From assembly GCF_028640845.1 (NCBI RefSeq), contig NC_080542.1, positions 137,694,346 to 137,758,345 on the forward strand: a stretch of DNA of 64,000 bases. Reading direction: 5' to 3'. Source of the stretch: Ahaetulla prasina. Its lineage: Eukaryota; Chordata; Lepidosauria; Squamata; Colubridae. A program made the translations under genes and the position numbers. The notes beneath the pieces are model-generated. The model saw only the letters and a program-made list of their open reading frames with translations, ran no database searches and had not been told where the DNA came from. Positions 1 to 11,740 of the stretch are shown here, piece by piece (the first letter of the stretch is position 1; every line of letters starts with the position of its first letter).

Positions 1-219
1 CAATCTCTTTCCACTTATGACTGTATGACTATAACTTGTTGCTGGCAATCCTTATGATTTATATTGATATATTGACCATCAACTGTGTTGTAAATGTTGT
101 ACTTTGATGAACGTATCTTTTCTTTTATGTACATTAAGAGCATATGCACCAAGACAAATTCTTTGTGTGTCCAATCACACTTGGCCAATAAAAATTCTGT
201 TCTATTCTATTCTATTCTA
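1..219 (+). mobile_element. CR1/L3-type LINE 3' tail ending in an (ATTCT)n microsatellite
   Basis: The sequence ends with a conserved 3' untranslated block (CCAATCACACTTGGCC then AATAAAAATTCT) that runs into ATTCT units at about 200-219. The same block recurs at 500-566. This LINE tail with an AATAG-family microsatellite is known as a common feature of snake genomes. The left end is cut by the window edge, so the length is unknown. No protein-coding part is present. Confidence 0.75.
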
Positions 220-462
220 AACCATATATCTAAACAGCTTGTCAGTAAGAGTACCATATGAAATCTTCTCAAAAGTTTTGTTGAAATTAAGGTTGATTAT
301 ATTCCTTCCTCTTGATCATCAAGTAGTTATCTTGACAAGGAAGGAGACATGATTTGTCTAATAAGTTCTATGTTTGACAATGCCATACTGACTTAGCGAA
401 CAGCGTGTCTGCAAAAAAATTATCTGGCATCTTTGTTACTTACTCTAGCACCTTTTCATGTA

Positions 463-566
463 TTCATGTTAGACTCACAGATAAATAATGATGGGATAAG
501 ACAAATTCCTTTTGTGTCCAATCACACTTGGCCCAAAAAAATTCTATTCTATTCTATTCTATTTTC
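463..566 (+). mobile_element. Second CR1/L3-type LINE 3' tail with (ATTCT)n
   Basis: It repeats the diagnostic tail of the copy at 1-219 (CCAATCACACTTGGCCC, then A-rich, then four to five ATTCT units at 541-566). The copy is short and 5'-truncated. The part before about 490 is diverged. Confidence 0.7.
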
Positions 567-1375
567 TTTTTTATTTCTTGAAAACAGGGATGAAAAGATG
601 TCATATTTGTTCTTGGATTTTCTGACACATCCCCAGTTCTCCAGAATTCCTGACAGATAGCTGACAGTGCTCCTAACAATTCTTTAGTCAGTATTTTCAG
701 TACTAAGTATATTTCTCCAGGGCCTATGTATTCATCCCTGATATGTTCGTTGCCAGACTTTGCTATTAAAATCACAAGTTCTTCTGGATGTAAAGACAGG
801 GAAAATAGGACTTATGTTCTCTTCCTTGCTCTTGTATTTGGGGAGTAAGCTTTCTGTATTTGGGGAGTAAGCAGGATACTTAACATCTCCCTTGTCTTCC
901 TCTTGCCACTGAAATATTTGAATAAACTTTTGTTGCTGGATTTTGCCTCTTTCTAACCTTAGCTTATTTCCTGCCTTATTTTATCCTCTTGACCTATTCC
1001 AACATTTCTTTATCTCAAGTTTTTTAAATTTAATTGATCATTAGCTTTTCTTCCACTTCCAATAAGCACTCTTTTTTTTGTTTCAACTTCTTTGTAAGTT
1101 GTCACACTGGCTTCCTTAGATTTTCTTAGTGACTATGGCAACTTTGTCTTTAAAGTTTAATTTCCATTGTACCTTCCATTTTGCAGTTATTAAAATTGAA
1201 ATTTGAAGTTACTGAAATTTCTGAAATCCATAGTTTATGTCTATTTTGTTACTGAGCTTTTAGTTAAAATCAAGACCTCTTAACACTGCATGGTCTCTTA
1301 CACCAGAATTCCCATCACTTACTATTTTTAATCAAATCCTTCTTTCTAGTAAGGATGGCATATAAGAGAGTAGAT

Positions 1376-1465
1376 TCCAGAGCGCCAATCTAAATCTGCA
1401 GTCTCCAGATGTTCTTCAAGGGCAGTCCCATATAGAGTGCATTGTACTAATCCACTGGGGGGGAG
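1376..1465 (-). mobile_element. L2-clade LINE fragment
   Basis: The stretch resembles part of the antisense L2-clade remnant at 16770-16830 (a block around 'catgtagagcaccttgcagtactcca'-like sequence, here 'catatagagtgcattgtact'). It is short and degenerate, and the orientation is inferred from that match. Confidence 0.4.
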
Positions 1466-1619
1466 TGAGTAACCATGGCATGAATAATCATGAGCAGTGA
1501 TCTTATGTCAATATTCCACTAGATGTACTGGATTCTAACCAGTTTGGTATCCTAGTTTATCTTTAAAGTTAATCCGTAAAGATTCCTTGTCTCTATTGTG
1601 TGAATTTCTGTTCTTTTGA

Positions 1620-1830
1620 ATGTTTTATTAGAGCTGTTCTCACGTTCCCTGACCATATGAGGCATTTTGATGCATTCTAGGAAAGATTCTTTTCAATGGT
1701 GATGGCCACCTCTGGAATAACTTTCCCATAGTACTTTGTATGGAACTTCCTTTATTTTCCTGGCAGTCCTTTTGATATTTCCAAGCTTTTCAACTTGTAC
1801 CAATAAGTATATTGCATAGCCGGGGGAAAA
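1620..1830 (+). mobile_element. L2-clade LINE 3' coding-end remnant (weak)
   Basis: Broken + strand frames recall the C-terminal tail of vertebrate L2-like ORF2 (an F-x-x-x-P-x-x-W-N-x-L-P pattern followed by a helix-forming tail). Stops and frameshifts are frequent. It could also be unrelated sequence. Confidence 0.3.
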
Positions 1831-2379
1831 CGTGTTACTGATTTTGACTGATATGAAAAAACAGTGTTACTTCTCATTTGTCCTTGGATGGGAAATCACC
1901 AGGAAATTCCAGTGATGTAGGCCAGACTAGGAAGAAAAAAAAATCCTCAGGAGAATAGAATGTCAATCTGTTTCTGTACTATTGCAAAAATAAGGCCTGG
2001 GGGTATCCATGAAGTCACAGAAATTGAGCTCAGCATGAAGGAAAAATATTTCCCGTTGCTTATATAGATTTCCTTTTACTGAAACAAATAAGTGGATGGG
2101 AAAGCGAGATATTATTTCATTATTTTAATGACTTTGCTCTTCAGTCGACATATATTCAGTTTCCTGGAGGCTCCATCCTTCGAAGCAAGATGTCTTTCAG
2201 TTCAAATACTTGGGAAGGTAATGTTGCCTTAATGCCTTATAAACTTTCCGAGATACTACTTGGATACTATTGAGAAGGAAGTGTTTGATTAGATTGCTAC
2301 CCCTTATGTCCTGAAACTGAAGTAGCTACATAGAGACTGGAAGGAACAAGCTGTAGTCATCTAACTAAATAAGTTAGAT

Positions 2380-2490
2380 GGAGATCTTCTTCCTTGATTT
2401 GTTGTATCTCTAAAATGCAAATAATTATAACTTATTTAGTTATAATTATTTGCGTTTTAGAGATATAAAAAATCAAGGAAGAAGATCTCC
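2380..2490. repeat. 111-bp near-perfect hairpin (53-bp arms, 5-nt loop)
   Basis: The arms 2380-2432 and 2438-2490 are reverse complements with three mismatched positions, two of which would be G-U pairs in + strand RNA. The loop is TATTT. Immediately upstream, 2358-2380 is a second small hairpin (CATCTAACT / AGTTAGATG). The flanks AGTTAGAT (left) and AGTTGTAGAT (right) look like an imperfect direct repeat, so this may be a foldback MITE; it could also be a template-switch palindrome. Confidence 0.85.
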
Positions 2491-2822
2491 AGTTGTAGAT
2501 AGTTTTTGTCTCTGGAAAAGCATGTTTTGAAGCAGGCAAAGTAATGTCAGTGTTCATACACTCTTACCCATGCAGATGGAGATTTCATTTTACATCTTGT
2601 GTATGGTAGGTGTTCTGCTAACGTTTCCCAGGAAAGTGCCGATGTAATATAATCTCCAGTGGCCAAGAAACTCTTTTTTTAAAAAAAAATTTACAGTATA
2701 AATATTCTTGTGTTTTCAATTATCATTATTTAGACACAAGTATAATAGCTTCAGTGAGGCTCCAGAAAAGTAACTTGAAAGGAGGAGTGAATATTTTTAG
2801 AATTGAATTCTTTAAAAACATA

Positions 2823-2957
2823 CCGTGTTTCCCTGAAAATAAGATCCTGCCTTATATTTTTCTGAACCTTGAAATAAGCACTTGGCCTTATTGCCATGCG
2901 CTCAAAAGCCCGATTGGGCTTATTATCAGGCGATGTCTTATTTGGGGGAAAACAGAG
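2823..2957. mobile_element. Palindromic MITE with TA target duplication, copy 1
   Basis: The element is flanked by TA (2821-2822 and 2958-2959). It begins CCGTGTTTCCCTGAAAATAAG and ends with an imperfect inverted copy of that terminus (TCTTATTTGGGGGAAAACAG). A second copy of nearly the same length, also TA-flanked, is at 27567-27700. TA duplications and short inverted ends suggest a Tc1/mariner-mobilised non-autonomous family; the class is inferred, since no transposase is present. Confidence 0.8.
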
Positions 2958-3531
2958 TACCATAAAGAACACTCTTTATGCAGAATTTTTTTATTTGGTA
3001 ATAAATAATACAATCCAGCTGGTAAAATAGTTGAAATTTCAGCTTATACTATTTTGCTAGCCATTCTAACTCATATTAGAGAAAAATGAAAGTACTTCTG
3101 GATGTAATGGAGAATGGAGATGCCTTGAAAAAGATATTAATAGCTGTTAGCTGAACACCAGTTTAATCCTAAAAGAGAGAAAAGGATAAGGGAAAAACTC
3201 AAGATTGCACCATCCTTATTTCTATTTGAGAAAGCAAGGATAGAAAATTTCTGTCAGGCTTCCAAGTTTCTTAGTGATAAAACAAAGTCCTTGTGGCATC
3301 TGTTTCTTTACTAAGGCTACCTCAAATAGCTAATAATGGTATATAATCAGTAATGACAGGCAAGGATTGTATGATGACCAAGGAATGTGGGAGGAACAGT
3401 ACATACTTAATGTATAATCTTCAGTAATATATAAATTCAGCATTTTCAAATGACAAAGATTGAAGGTAAGCATTATAATTTGCTATTTATTACCACTACT
3501 TTATTATTAATTAGAAATTATTACTCTAATC

Positions 3532-3938
3532 AGGATGGATAAAATCAATGATTTTTTTAAAAAAATAAAAAAATCGAATTTTTAAAATTTAAATTGGATT
3601 TTTTTTTACTTTTATCTAATTTATTTTAATAAAGTGCTTTTGGAGTAAAAATCTAGCTAAAGATAGTTTTCTATTTAAGATACATTAATAATCTGGTTTA
3701 TTCAGCCTGAAAGGGAGCTTAGTTATGTAGCATAAGGCTGTATATTCTGCAATATTGTGACTGTCGGTAAGTCAACAGCGGATCAGAGGAGGAGCTGCTG
3801 CGGGACAGAGATGACAGCTGCTCTTTAAAAATTATTATTTAAATCAAGTTTTTAAATTAAGCCTTTTTATTAGTGATTTAAATCATAATTTAAAAATCAT
3901 GATTTAAATAGGCTTGATTTAAATCAAATCCATCATGA
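3532..3938. mobile_element. hAT-like MITE, AT-rich, with perfect 8-bp TSD
   Basis: The direct repeat CTCTAATC flanks the element (3524-3531 and 3939-3946). The ends are inverted: AGGATGGATAAAATCAATGA on the left, ATCCATCATGA on the right. The interior is full of TGATTTAAATCA-type palindromic words. The 407-bp length and 8-bp TSD fit a non-autonomous hAT element. No coding sequence. Confidence 0.8.
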
Positions 3939-4035
3939 CTCTAATCAAATAAAATTCCCACTTTGTTTTACGAAAACACTTTCAGACTTAGACCAGTCTT
4001 CCTGAATTTTTGGTACCCTTCACATACTAGGGGTA

Positions 4036-4230
4036 TAGCATTGGTACAATGGCTAAACTAAGTGTGGGAAAACCCAGGTTGTAATCCTGAGCATAGAATC
4101 TCACTGGGTAACTCAATATAATCAATCATAGAAGCTCACTGAGTAACTTGGAGCCACTCTTATTCTCTCAGCCTAATTAATCTCATAGAATTGGTGGTGG
4201 CACACTGAACTCCAAATGAAAAGCAGACAA
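4036..4230 (+). mobile_element. Degenerate tRNA-derived SINE remnant
   Basis: It carries a tRNA-head-like stretch ('tggtacaatggctaaactaag', then 'aggttgtaatcctga') followed by the 'gccactcttattctctcagcc' body seen in better SINE copies of this window. It is strongly decayed. Confidence 0.4.
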
Positions 4231-5670
4231 AAACCTTAACAAGGCAGATGCTGAATTGGGAAAATCTGAGCTAAGCTTACTAACTCGTTTTTCAAATTAT
4301 ATAGCCTTTTTTTTGCTATTTATACAATATTTATATCGTCATTTTGTTCAATATTTAGTCTATATTTTCCCTCTGTATCACATGTGGTTAATACTACTAT
4401 AAGTTACTTAAGGCTCAAATTTCTACCAAGCTTCAGTATTGCTGTGAAGACTCATAATAGTTTTAATATTTGCCCTAGAATTGGTCTGTTGAATAATAAT
4501 TTCTTTAAATTTTTTATTACTTGGCATCTCTATCCGGTTTGGCAAAGAATCTGTTTCTCTCAAATTCTATATGTGAGAATTAAATAGAAAGAATGACCAT
4601 AACACTTTCTGATATTAATTGATTGATTCTATTTCTGCCCTAGACTCAGTTCTCTTTTATTTGACATTGATCTTGCTCTTCCTCTTGTCCCTCAAGGTCA
4701 TTCCCTCTATACTCTACATCACAATACATAGATTTACATCATCTTCTGTTTAAGTTTAAGATTGTTCCTGAAACTGTTGAAAAAGAAAAAGTCAGTCTGA
4801 GTTTAAGACTTGGTAACTTAATAGTAACACAGAAGTGGTTTGCCATTGCGCATGCTATTTCATTTCATTACATTACATTACCGTCTAACCTGTATTCCTG
4901 CTGGTCACGTACAATGCAAAATCCTGCCCCTTCTCTTTTCAGCATAATTAATGGTAAGCTGAATGGTACTATTTATCAGGAAAATGTTTGTTTAGTAATA
5001 TGCTACTTATTTATTTGAACAAAAAAAAAATCAACTCATTGATTTTAGTAGTGGAACGTTATGTTTGAATCTCTCAACATTTGAAAATATTCTTACCAAA
5101 TGAAGCTTGGCTCTGTGTTCAGTACTATAAAATTTGGGTATCATTTTAAGCCTATATGAAAGATGAGAGTGAATTCTACAAAATCAGTACGTACTTGTAA
5201 TAATTACGTACTAGTTGTCTAGTTGGCTTTTTAAATTCTTATAATAACCAGCAAATGTAAGAAAAAGATGTAAATGTGAAATAAAAACTGAACAGGAGAT
5301 AAATTGGAGGCCTTTAAATGTTAGCAATTAATTTTATAGATTGGCAAGATAGAAAAAAATTCTGGCGGGAAGGCAGCTCAGAGTTCCAAAAGTGATTTTT
5401 GATTTAATTCAACTTCATGACGAGATCTGCTTCACCCATGTGATATAATGTCTGGATGGTATGTTGTGAGGCTATGTTTTGGGTAGGTATTTTGTAAGAT
5501 TTCTTGCATTTTTGTTCATCAGTGAGTGCCATTGTGTGGTAGTGATTAAGATACTGAACTAGGACAAATTGGGTCCTATTAAATTCATCCTTAGTCTTGG
5601 AATTCTGCTGAGTTTTTCTTGTAGCTCAGCCTCCTTCATATAATTGCTGGCATTGAGGTAAAATGAAGAA

Positions 5671-5891
5671 GAGTGGCCTAGAGGTGAAGATGCTCGCCTC
5701 CTACTCGGAAGGTTGCAAGTTCAATCCTAGGCAGTGACCGATATTTATCAGAGTGCAAAGATAAATACCTGCTGTGAACTCCGTGTAGGCATCAGGAAGG
5801 GCATCCAGCCAAGCCAGTAAATGCTCAGCTCCACTCAGTTGCCTAGACTCTAGCCGGATAAAAGGGATTACACTCGTAAAAAGAAAACAAA
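5671..5891 (+). mobile_element. tRNA-derived SINE with 19-bp TSD
   Basis: A tRNA-like head starts at 5671 with an A-box-like TGGCCTAGAGG and a B-box-like GGTTGCAAGTTCAATCC. The 3' part (CATCAGGAAGGGCATCCAGC) resembles the tail of Bov-B-dependent squamate SINEs, and an A-rich end follows. The TSD is ATTGAGGTAAAATGAAGAA (5652-5670) and ATTGAGATAAAATGAAGAA (5892-5910), one mismatch in 19. Transcription by Pol III and mobilisation by a LINE are inferred from the family. Confidence 0.85.
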
Positions 5892-6399
5892 ATTGAGATA
5901 AAATGAAGAATGCCATTGGAGGAAAACTGGGATATACATCCAACAAAATAAATAAAATACATTTTCACATTGATTACTTGAGGAAAAACACAGTCTGATG
6001 TGAAGTCTCCATATATAAATTGAAATTAAAAGCAAAAAGATATATATAGAGATAGTTCTGAGCTTGAATGCTCTTTGACTAAAGATCATTTTATGGCTAT
6101 TTTAAGTAATTTCTTATGTTCCTAATTACAGAGAACATAAGTTGCTATTCAGTTACAATGTGGGAGGTTGCTTTTAAGCTTCTGTCTACTTCGTTGATTT
6201 CATATATTTATCAGAAATGAAGAAAGTTATAGTTTAGAGCAGCAATCTAAGCATTTTATGATCAGAACTTATTTTACTCCAGTTCTTATAACTGTTTTTT
6301 GTTAATAATTATTTTTCATCCTGCCTATTCTGTAGATGGCATTGCCAAAATACAGATTTTCAGTAATTCTACGCAGTTGGCTCCTTTTGTACATACAGA

Positions 6400-6575
6400 G
6401 CAGCAGTCCCCAACGTTTTAGCTCTGCAGACCACCAGTGGCAGCTGCAGCGGCAGTGGGAAGGGGAAGGGATAATTTTAATGCTTGTGCTCCCCACTCGT
6501 GCAAATGAAGCATCACACTTTTGCACACGTGGAGCGGTGGTTGGGACCTCTGATATAAGGGAATGTTTTTCATTC
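6400..6575 (+). mobile_element. hAT-type MITE fragment (weak)
   Basis: It opens with CAGCAGTCCCCAACGTTTTAG, similar to the ends of hAT-Charlie-type vertebrate MITEs, followed by 'gcagaccaccagtggcagc'. No matching right end or TSD was found. Confidence 0.35.
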
Positions 6576-7046
6576 AGTATCATTTGCCAATAAAGTACTG
6601 AATGTTTTTATTACAATTTCCAGTCCAACATATACCATTGACAGCAAATTTCATGCTGAGAGAGTTTCAGTATAGTGTTGGTTCTTTTTGTGTCTATTAA
6701 CAGTTTTAGCTCTTTTAGAACTTTTATTTCCCAGGCTCATGTTATCATGTTGAATTGCAGATGCAATGTACTTGTTTTTTTAAAAAAATATATTTTTAAG
6801 TGACATCATTGTTGCTTTTGTTTTCACATTACATTATTTGAAGCATTACAAAAGCCTGCAAAGCTGTTTGAGTAAAGGCACTAGAAAAAAAGGTGCTTGT
6901 TCTCCTGTGTGCTGCTTAGAGAGTCCAAGCATGTGTTTCAGTTCGTCTGATTGGCCAGAGACTGAATTGCAAATTCTTTGGCCATGCCTCTTCCTCCCGG
7001 CTGAGTCTCAATTTTTTCAACTCAGTCGGCCTAGAAAGACTTATAG

Positions 7047-7106
7047 TGAGTTATTTATTTATTTTATTTATTTAATTCGATTTTTATACCGCCCTTCTCC
7101 CGAAGG
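7047..7106 (-). mobile_element. SINE 3' end fragment
   Basis: A TTTA-rich run followed by 'tataccgcccttctcccgaag' is the reverse complement of the 3' end of the SINE family seen at 46841-47102. Only the tail remains. Confidence 0.6.
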
Positions 7107-7915
7107 ACTCAGTTGATCCATCAAATAATTAATTATAATTAGAATAATTACAAAAAAACTCCTTTCATCTATTCTTTGAAGTGGCTGGAGCAGTGAGGAA
7201 GTGATCGGCTTGCCGGGAATGGTGCTGCGATCGCGCCGGAGCTGCCATTGCTATGTGGTCAGCTTATTAGCTCAGTCGGGGCCTGAGATCAAAACCAGCT
7301 TTTGGAGACTGAGGCATCGGTCTGGAGCTTGGCTGGTGATGTGAGTTGCAGTAGAGGTTTATCTGCCATGCGAAGATCAGAACGCTGATAGCCGTCATTT
7401 TGTGGGCGGCAGCCATGATTGCCAAGCCACTGTGGGCTGGGAGACGAGCCAGGAGACTTGTGAGGCAGCATCGGTGCTGAGTAGAACTTCCCAACGACCG
7501 AGGCTTCGGTCAGGAGCCAGGAAGGCAGCATTTACATGCAAGTAAACCGTGTTGCTGGTTTTAGGCACTGGTTGCGGTATGGCATTTGTAACCATGTTGC
7601 CAGTTTCACACCCTTTTCTTACTGCTGCTGCTGCTGTTTTGCAGCTTGTCTTGAGCTAACAAGCCGTGTTGCCAGTTTGGCGCTATTTTGAGGACTGGAC
7701 TGCGCAGTGAGTACCCACCGCCCTTGATCTGTGCTAAATCGTTCCTTAGGGAATTAATTCCAGTCTGTAAGTCCTTGGCAAAGTAATCACTAACAGCAAT
7801 TACAGCTATAATGGCAGACTAATAGCAGTAATTCTGGGGCATCTTTCCCCAGGCAGCACATGGCTGAGTGTTCTGAGCCCAAGAAGGATACACATTCCAC
7901 CAACATCTGAAAAAG

Positions 7916-9689
7916 GTGCCAAAAGAAGGCAGAGGCAGCAAGAACCCCAATAATATCAGGGAGTGCTGGTGTGCCTTCCATCTCCTTAATACCAGATGTG
8001 CCATTGCAAACATATTGGAGGACCAGTTAAACTGGTCTCCTAATGTGATTCCGGATTTACAGGAATTTCATGCTATTCCCTTTCAGGAAGTGGGGGAGCA
8101 TGCATCCGGTCTGTCTGCTTCAGATATTGCTAGCTGGGTCTGGCAACAGATCTTCCGCTCTTTCTGGCACATTCACTCCTACAGCGGTGGGGCTCCGCCC
8201 TCAGGAGAATCCTGACCAAAGGTTGTCTGTGGAATTATGAAATGCCATTGCACAGACCATTGCTCAAGGTATTGATGCAGCTCTCACCCAAAGGGAATTA
8301 ATAGGGCCATTGAATCCAAGACCTTCACGGCCTGGGACCCTGCATCATTACTTTTTTTTTTTATTTGAATTTATATCCCGCCCTTCTCCGAAGACTCAGG
8401 GCGGCTTACAATGTGTTAAGCAATAGTCTTCATCCATTTGTATATTATATACAAAGTCAACTTAATTGCCCCCAACAATCTGGGTCTTCATTTTACCTAC
8501 TTTATAAAGGACGGAAGGCTGAGTCAACCTTGGGCCTGGTGGGACTTGAACTTGCAGTAATTGCAAACAGACAGACTTAGTCTGTTGAGCCACCAGAGGC
8601 CCTTGCAGCCAGACAAAGGCTATATTGGGGAATCTCATTCCCCATCTCCATCAATGCCAAGTGAGGCCTCACTGGAAGGGGAGGAGGAATTGGGGGAATT
8701 TGAGTTTTCTGTTGATGAAGTGGTCTCCCCAGACAAACCCACGTGTTCTGGGCTTTTTCGACCTAACTTATTTAAGACCTTATTGTTTAACGTTGGCTGT
8801 TTAATAACGGCCAATGTGGAGAAAATGGGGTGTAGTGAGGAGAATACCATGGGATCTCAGGATCCTAGTGCCAGCCTCTTTACAGAGCACGTCACAGCAC
8901 AGGAGGTGATTCTGTTGCCAAAATTTTTTGTGGATGTCATTCAAAGGCAGTGGGATCAGCCTGGCTCTATCCCTGCCCCTAGTGGCATGGATAAGAGGAT
9001 GTACACAGCTGAGCAGGAGCTAGAGGAACTGCTACAGTTTCCAACTGTGGATACCCCACTGGCCAGCGGCTATTCTCCCTTCCGACAGGGCTGAGGGCAG
9101 AGGACAGGAAAGTTTCATTGTCTGCCTGTAAAATTCATCAGGTTGCCACATGGGCAATTAAATCAGCCACAGCAGTTTCCTTCCTCTCTAGAACATCACT
9201 CTTATGGCTGCAGCAAATGCAGGCCAGGTCCTCTCCAGAGGATACCCATCTGCAGTAGGATATCAATAAACTCATCGCAGCAGCTGAGTACTCTGCTGAT
9301 GCAACTCTCAATGCTGCCAAATTTGCCTCAAGGACTCAGGCATCCAGTGTTACTTCCAGGCATTTGTTATGGCTATGCCAGTGGCAATCCAATATGAAAT
9401 CCAAATGGAGGTTAGCATCAGCTCCATTCAAGGGATGTCAGCTGTTTGGGGAAGTGTTAGATCCAATCCTGGAAGAAGCAGCAAACGAGCAAATAGGATA
9501 TCTGCCCCCTTTTATAGGAAGCAGCCCTTTCGTGGCTCTGGGCGGGGATTCTCCACCCCTCAATACCAAAGACAATATCCCTACAGTATGGATAGGTCAC
9601 AGGACAGGTCAGCCTTCCACAACAGGGCTTGTCAATCACAATCCAGACGGCCCTATCAGGTGCCAGTAACCGACCTTACTGCCACATGA
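7916..9689 (+). pseudogene. DIRS gag-like ORF1, broken and SINE-interrupted
   Basis: Fragments in different frames match the DIRS gag pattern. An acidic stretch EGEEELGEFEFSVDE leads into TCSGLFRPNLFKTLL and FVDVIQRQWDQPGS (frame 8561-9094). After a frame change comes WLCQWQSNMKSKWRLASAPF (9364-9669), then a glycine/arginine/tyrosine-rich tail (9369-9689). The SINE at 8350-8604 splits the N-terminal part. The product would be a nucleocapsid-like protein of the retrotransposon particle. Confidence 0.7.
8350..8604 (-). mobile_element. tRNA-derived SINE inserted in the DIRS gag region
   Basis: Read on the minus strand it has a tRNA-like head at its right end ('ggcctctggtggctcaacag', B-box-like 'gttcaagtcccaccagg'), then the body 'gactcagccttccgtcc', 'aaaatgaagacccagattgt', the end 'gccctgagtcttcggagaag' and an A-rich tail. 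It is the same family as 46841-47102. Confidence 0.85.
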
Positions 9690-9725
9690 AGTGACTCACA
9701 CATTCCCATTGCCGGGCAGTTAAAG

Positions 9726-10802
9726 ATGTTTGCCAGCCAATGGCAAGAGACATCTACTGATGCTTGGCCATTACAAATGGTAAGGCTCGGCCTCACTCTG
9801 GAATTTTGTTCAAGCCCTCCACTACACTTTCTTCAGTGCCCTGTGGCCAGAGATGCCAACAAGAGGGCCCTGATGGAAGCCAAGATTCAGCACCTACTGG
9901 ACTTCAGGGCAATAGAGCTGATGCCAGTAGGTCAGAAAGGTCTTGGCTTTTATTTCATTCTCTTTCTGGTTCCAAAGAATTCAGGAGGACACAGAGCCAT
10001 TTTGAATCTGAAAGACCTCAGTGTATATATAATATACAAGAGGCTCAAAATGCAATCCTTACATAATACCCTGGATGGCATCAGACAGGGAGATCTTTTA
10101 ACATCCATAGATCTCAAGCAGGAATACCTCCATGTTCCCATCAGACAGTCTCACAGACTGTCTCTCCTCAGATTCTCATATGCAGGCCACCATTGGCAAT
10201 ACAGGGCACTCCCCTTCGGCTTCTTGGCCCTCTGCACATTCACAAAGTTCCTAGATGTTATAGCAGCGCATTTGTGGGCGAGGCCCATTCGTCTGCAATG
10301 TTACTTGGATGTTAATCCAGTTGTTGTCCGTACTGTAGGCAGAGCAGGACCTTCAGTTTATGATCCAAACTCTCCAGGATTCCGGCTTTTCTGTGAACTG
10401 GGAGAAAAGCCATTTAACACCATCTACCAGTCTAACCCATCTAGGGGCGGTGATCAACACCCAGACATTGCAGGTATTCCTGTCTCAGACTGCCGAAGGG
10501 AGATAATGTCGCAGGTCAAGTCATTGGAGCTAGTTCCCTTACTGCTTCTTTCCCAACTATTAGGGAAAATGATATCCTGCCTAGCAATAGTCCCTTGGGC
10601 CCGATTACATACCAGGGCCTTACAATGGCTGCTCTTACCCAATCGGAAATCAGGGCGCAGCAATTCAATGTTCAAGGTCAGGGTTCCCAAGCAGATACTC
10701 TGCTCCTTGAATTGGTGGACATCAGCAGCCTTGGAGAAAGGCTACCTCTTCCGAGAACCTTCCTGGTTGATTCTGGCTTCAGATGCCACTTTCTTCAGCT
10801 GA
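9726..10802 (+). pseudogene. DIRS reverse transcriptase with mutated active site
   Basis: A 358-codon open frame. The RT fingers motif LVPKNSGGHRAILNLKDL lies at about residues 81-98, TSIDLKQEYLHVPI at 126-139, and ALPFG at 161-165. The catalytic box expected as YLDD reads YLDV at 193-196, so the second aspartate is lost. The C-terminal part after about residue 200 drifts from the family, probably through frameshifts. DIRS RTs make cDNA from the element's own RNA; this copy should be inactive. Confidence 0.8.
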
Positions 10803-11039
10803 GGTGCCCAGCTGGCCTCCAGGATGATTAAGGTCATTGGTCCCAGCAGGATCTTCACAATGACATCAATTGGCTCATCTGGCGCTACACCATTTTCAAA
10901 CCAAATTGTCAGATCAGCATATGACAGACATTGTGACAGCCAAAGCTCATGACAACAGGCAAGAAGGTACCCGCTCCAGGGTCCTGACGTGCGAGGTGAA
11001 GGTCTTAGGTCTCTGGGTGGAAAGAGATCTGCAGTCCTT

Positions 11040-11560
11040 GTGAGCAGAACACATTTCTAGGATGGCCAACACGCAAGTGGACTGGTTGAGCAGAACAACC
11101 ATCGACCAGTCCGAATGGCGCCTCCACCCAGACTTCTTTCACCAAATAATGGAACAATTTGGTCTTCCAATACTGGATTTATTTGTCAGCCCATAGAACA
11201 CTGCCAAGATTTATTTCCTGGTTCAGAACACACGCAGCAGAGGGAATCAACGCTCTCTGTTGCCCGTGGCCAACCTTTACTACCAAGGGTCATCAGGAAG
11301 ATTTTGACAGAGGTACTATTACTGGCACCTCAGTGGCCACGACGCCCATGGTTCACGGACCTGATGACACTTTCCATCTCTCGGCCATGAAAAATTCCAC
11401 CTCATGGGATCTCCCTCAGCCAAGGGGCCCTACAACACCTTGACCCCAATGGCTCCAGTTGGCCGTTTGGCACTTGAAAGGGAGATCCTCCGGAAGGGAC
11501 TATTTTCTGGCAAAGTAATTTCAACTATTCTTGCTTCCTGAAGGGCGTCAATGAACAAGA
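11040..11560 (+). pseudogene. DIRS RNase H / methyltransferase-region remnant
   Basis: Two overlapping frames carry pieces typical of the region between RT and recombinase in DIRS elements: SEWRLHPDFFHQIMEQFG, DLFVSP, then APQWPRRPWFTDL. Frame changes and stops break it. Assignment rests on order and these motifs. Confidence 0.6.
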
Positions 11561-11740
11561 TGTACAAGGCCACATAGGCTTCCTTTTTTCACTGGTGCGC
11601 TAAGAAAAACGTGGTTCCTACATCAGCGACAGTTACTATTATCCCAGGCAAGGGTGCAACTCCTCTTTCTCAGCATCCCCGGGTGCGTAGTTTTTTGAAA
11701 TGAGTGTCCAACCTGTTACCACCAACAGTTCACAGATACC

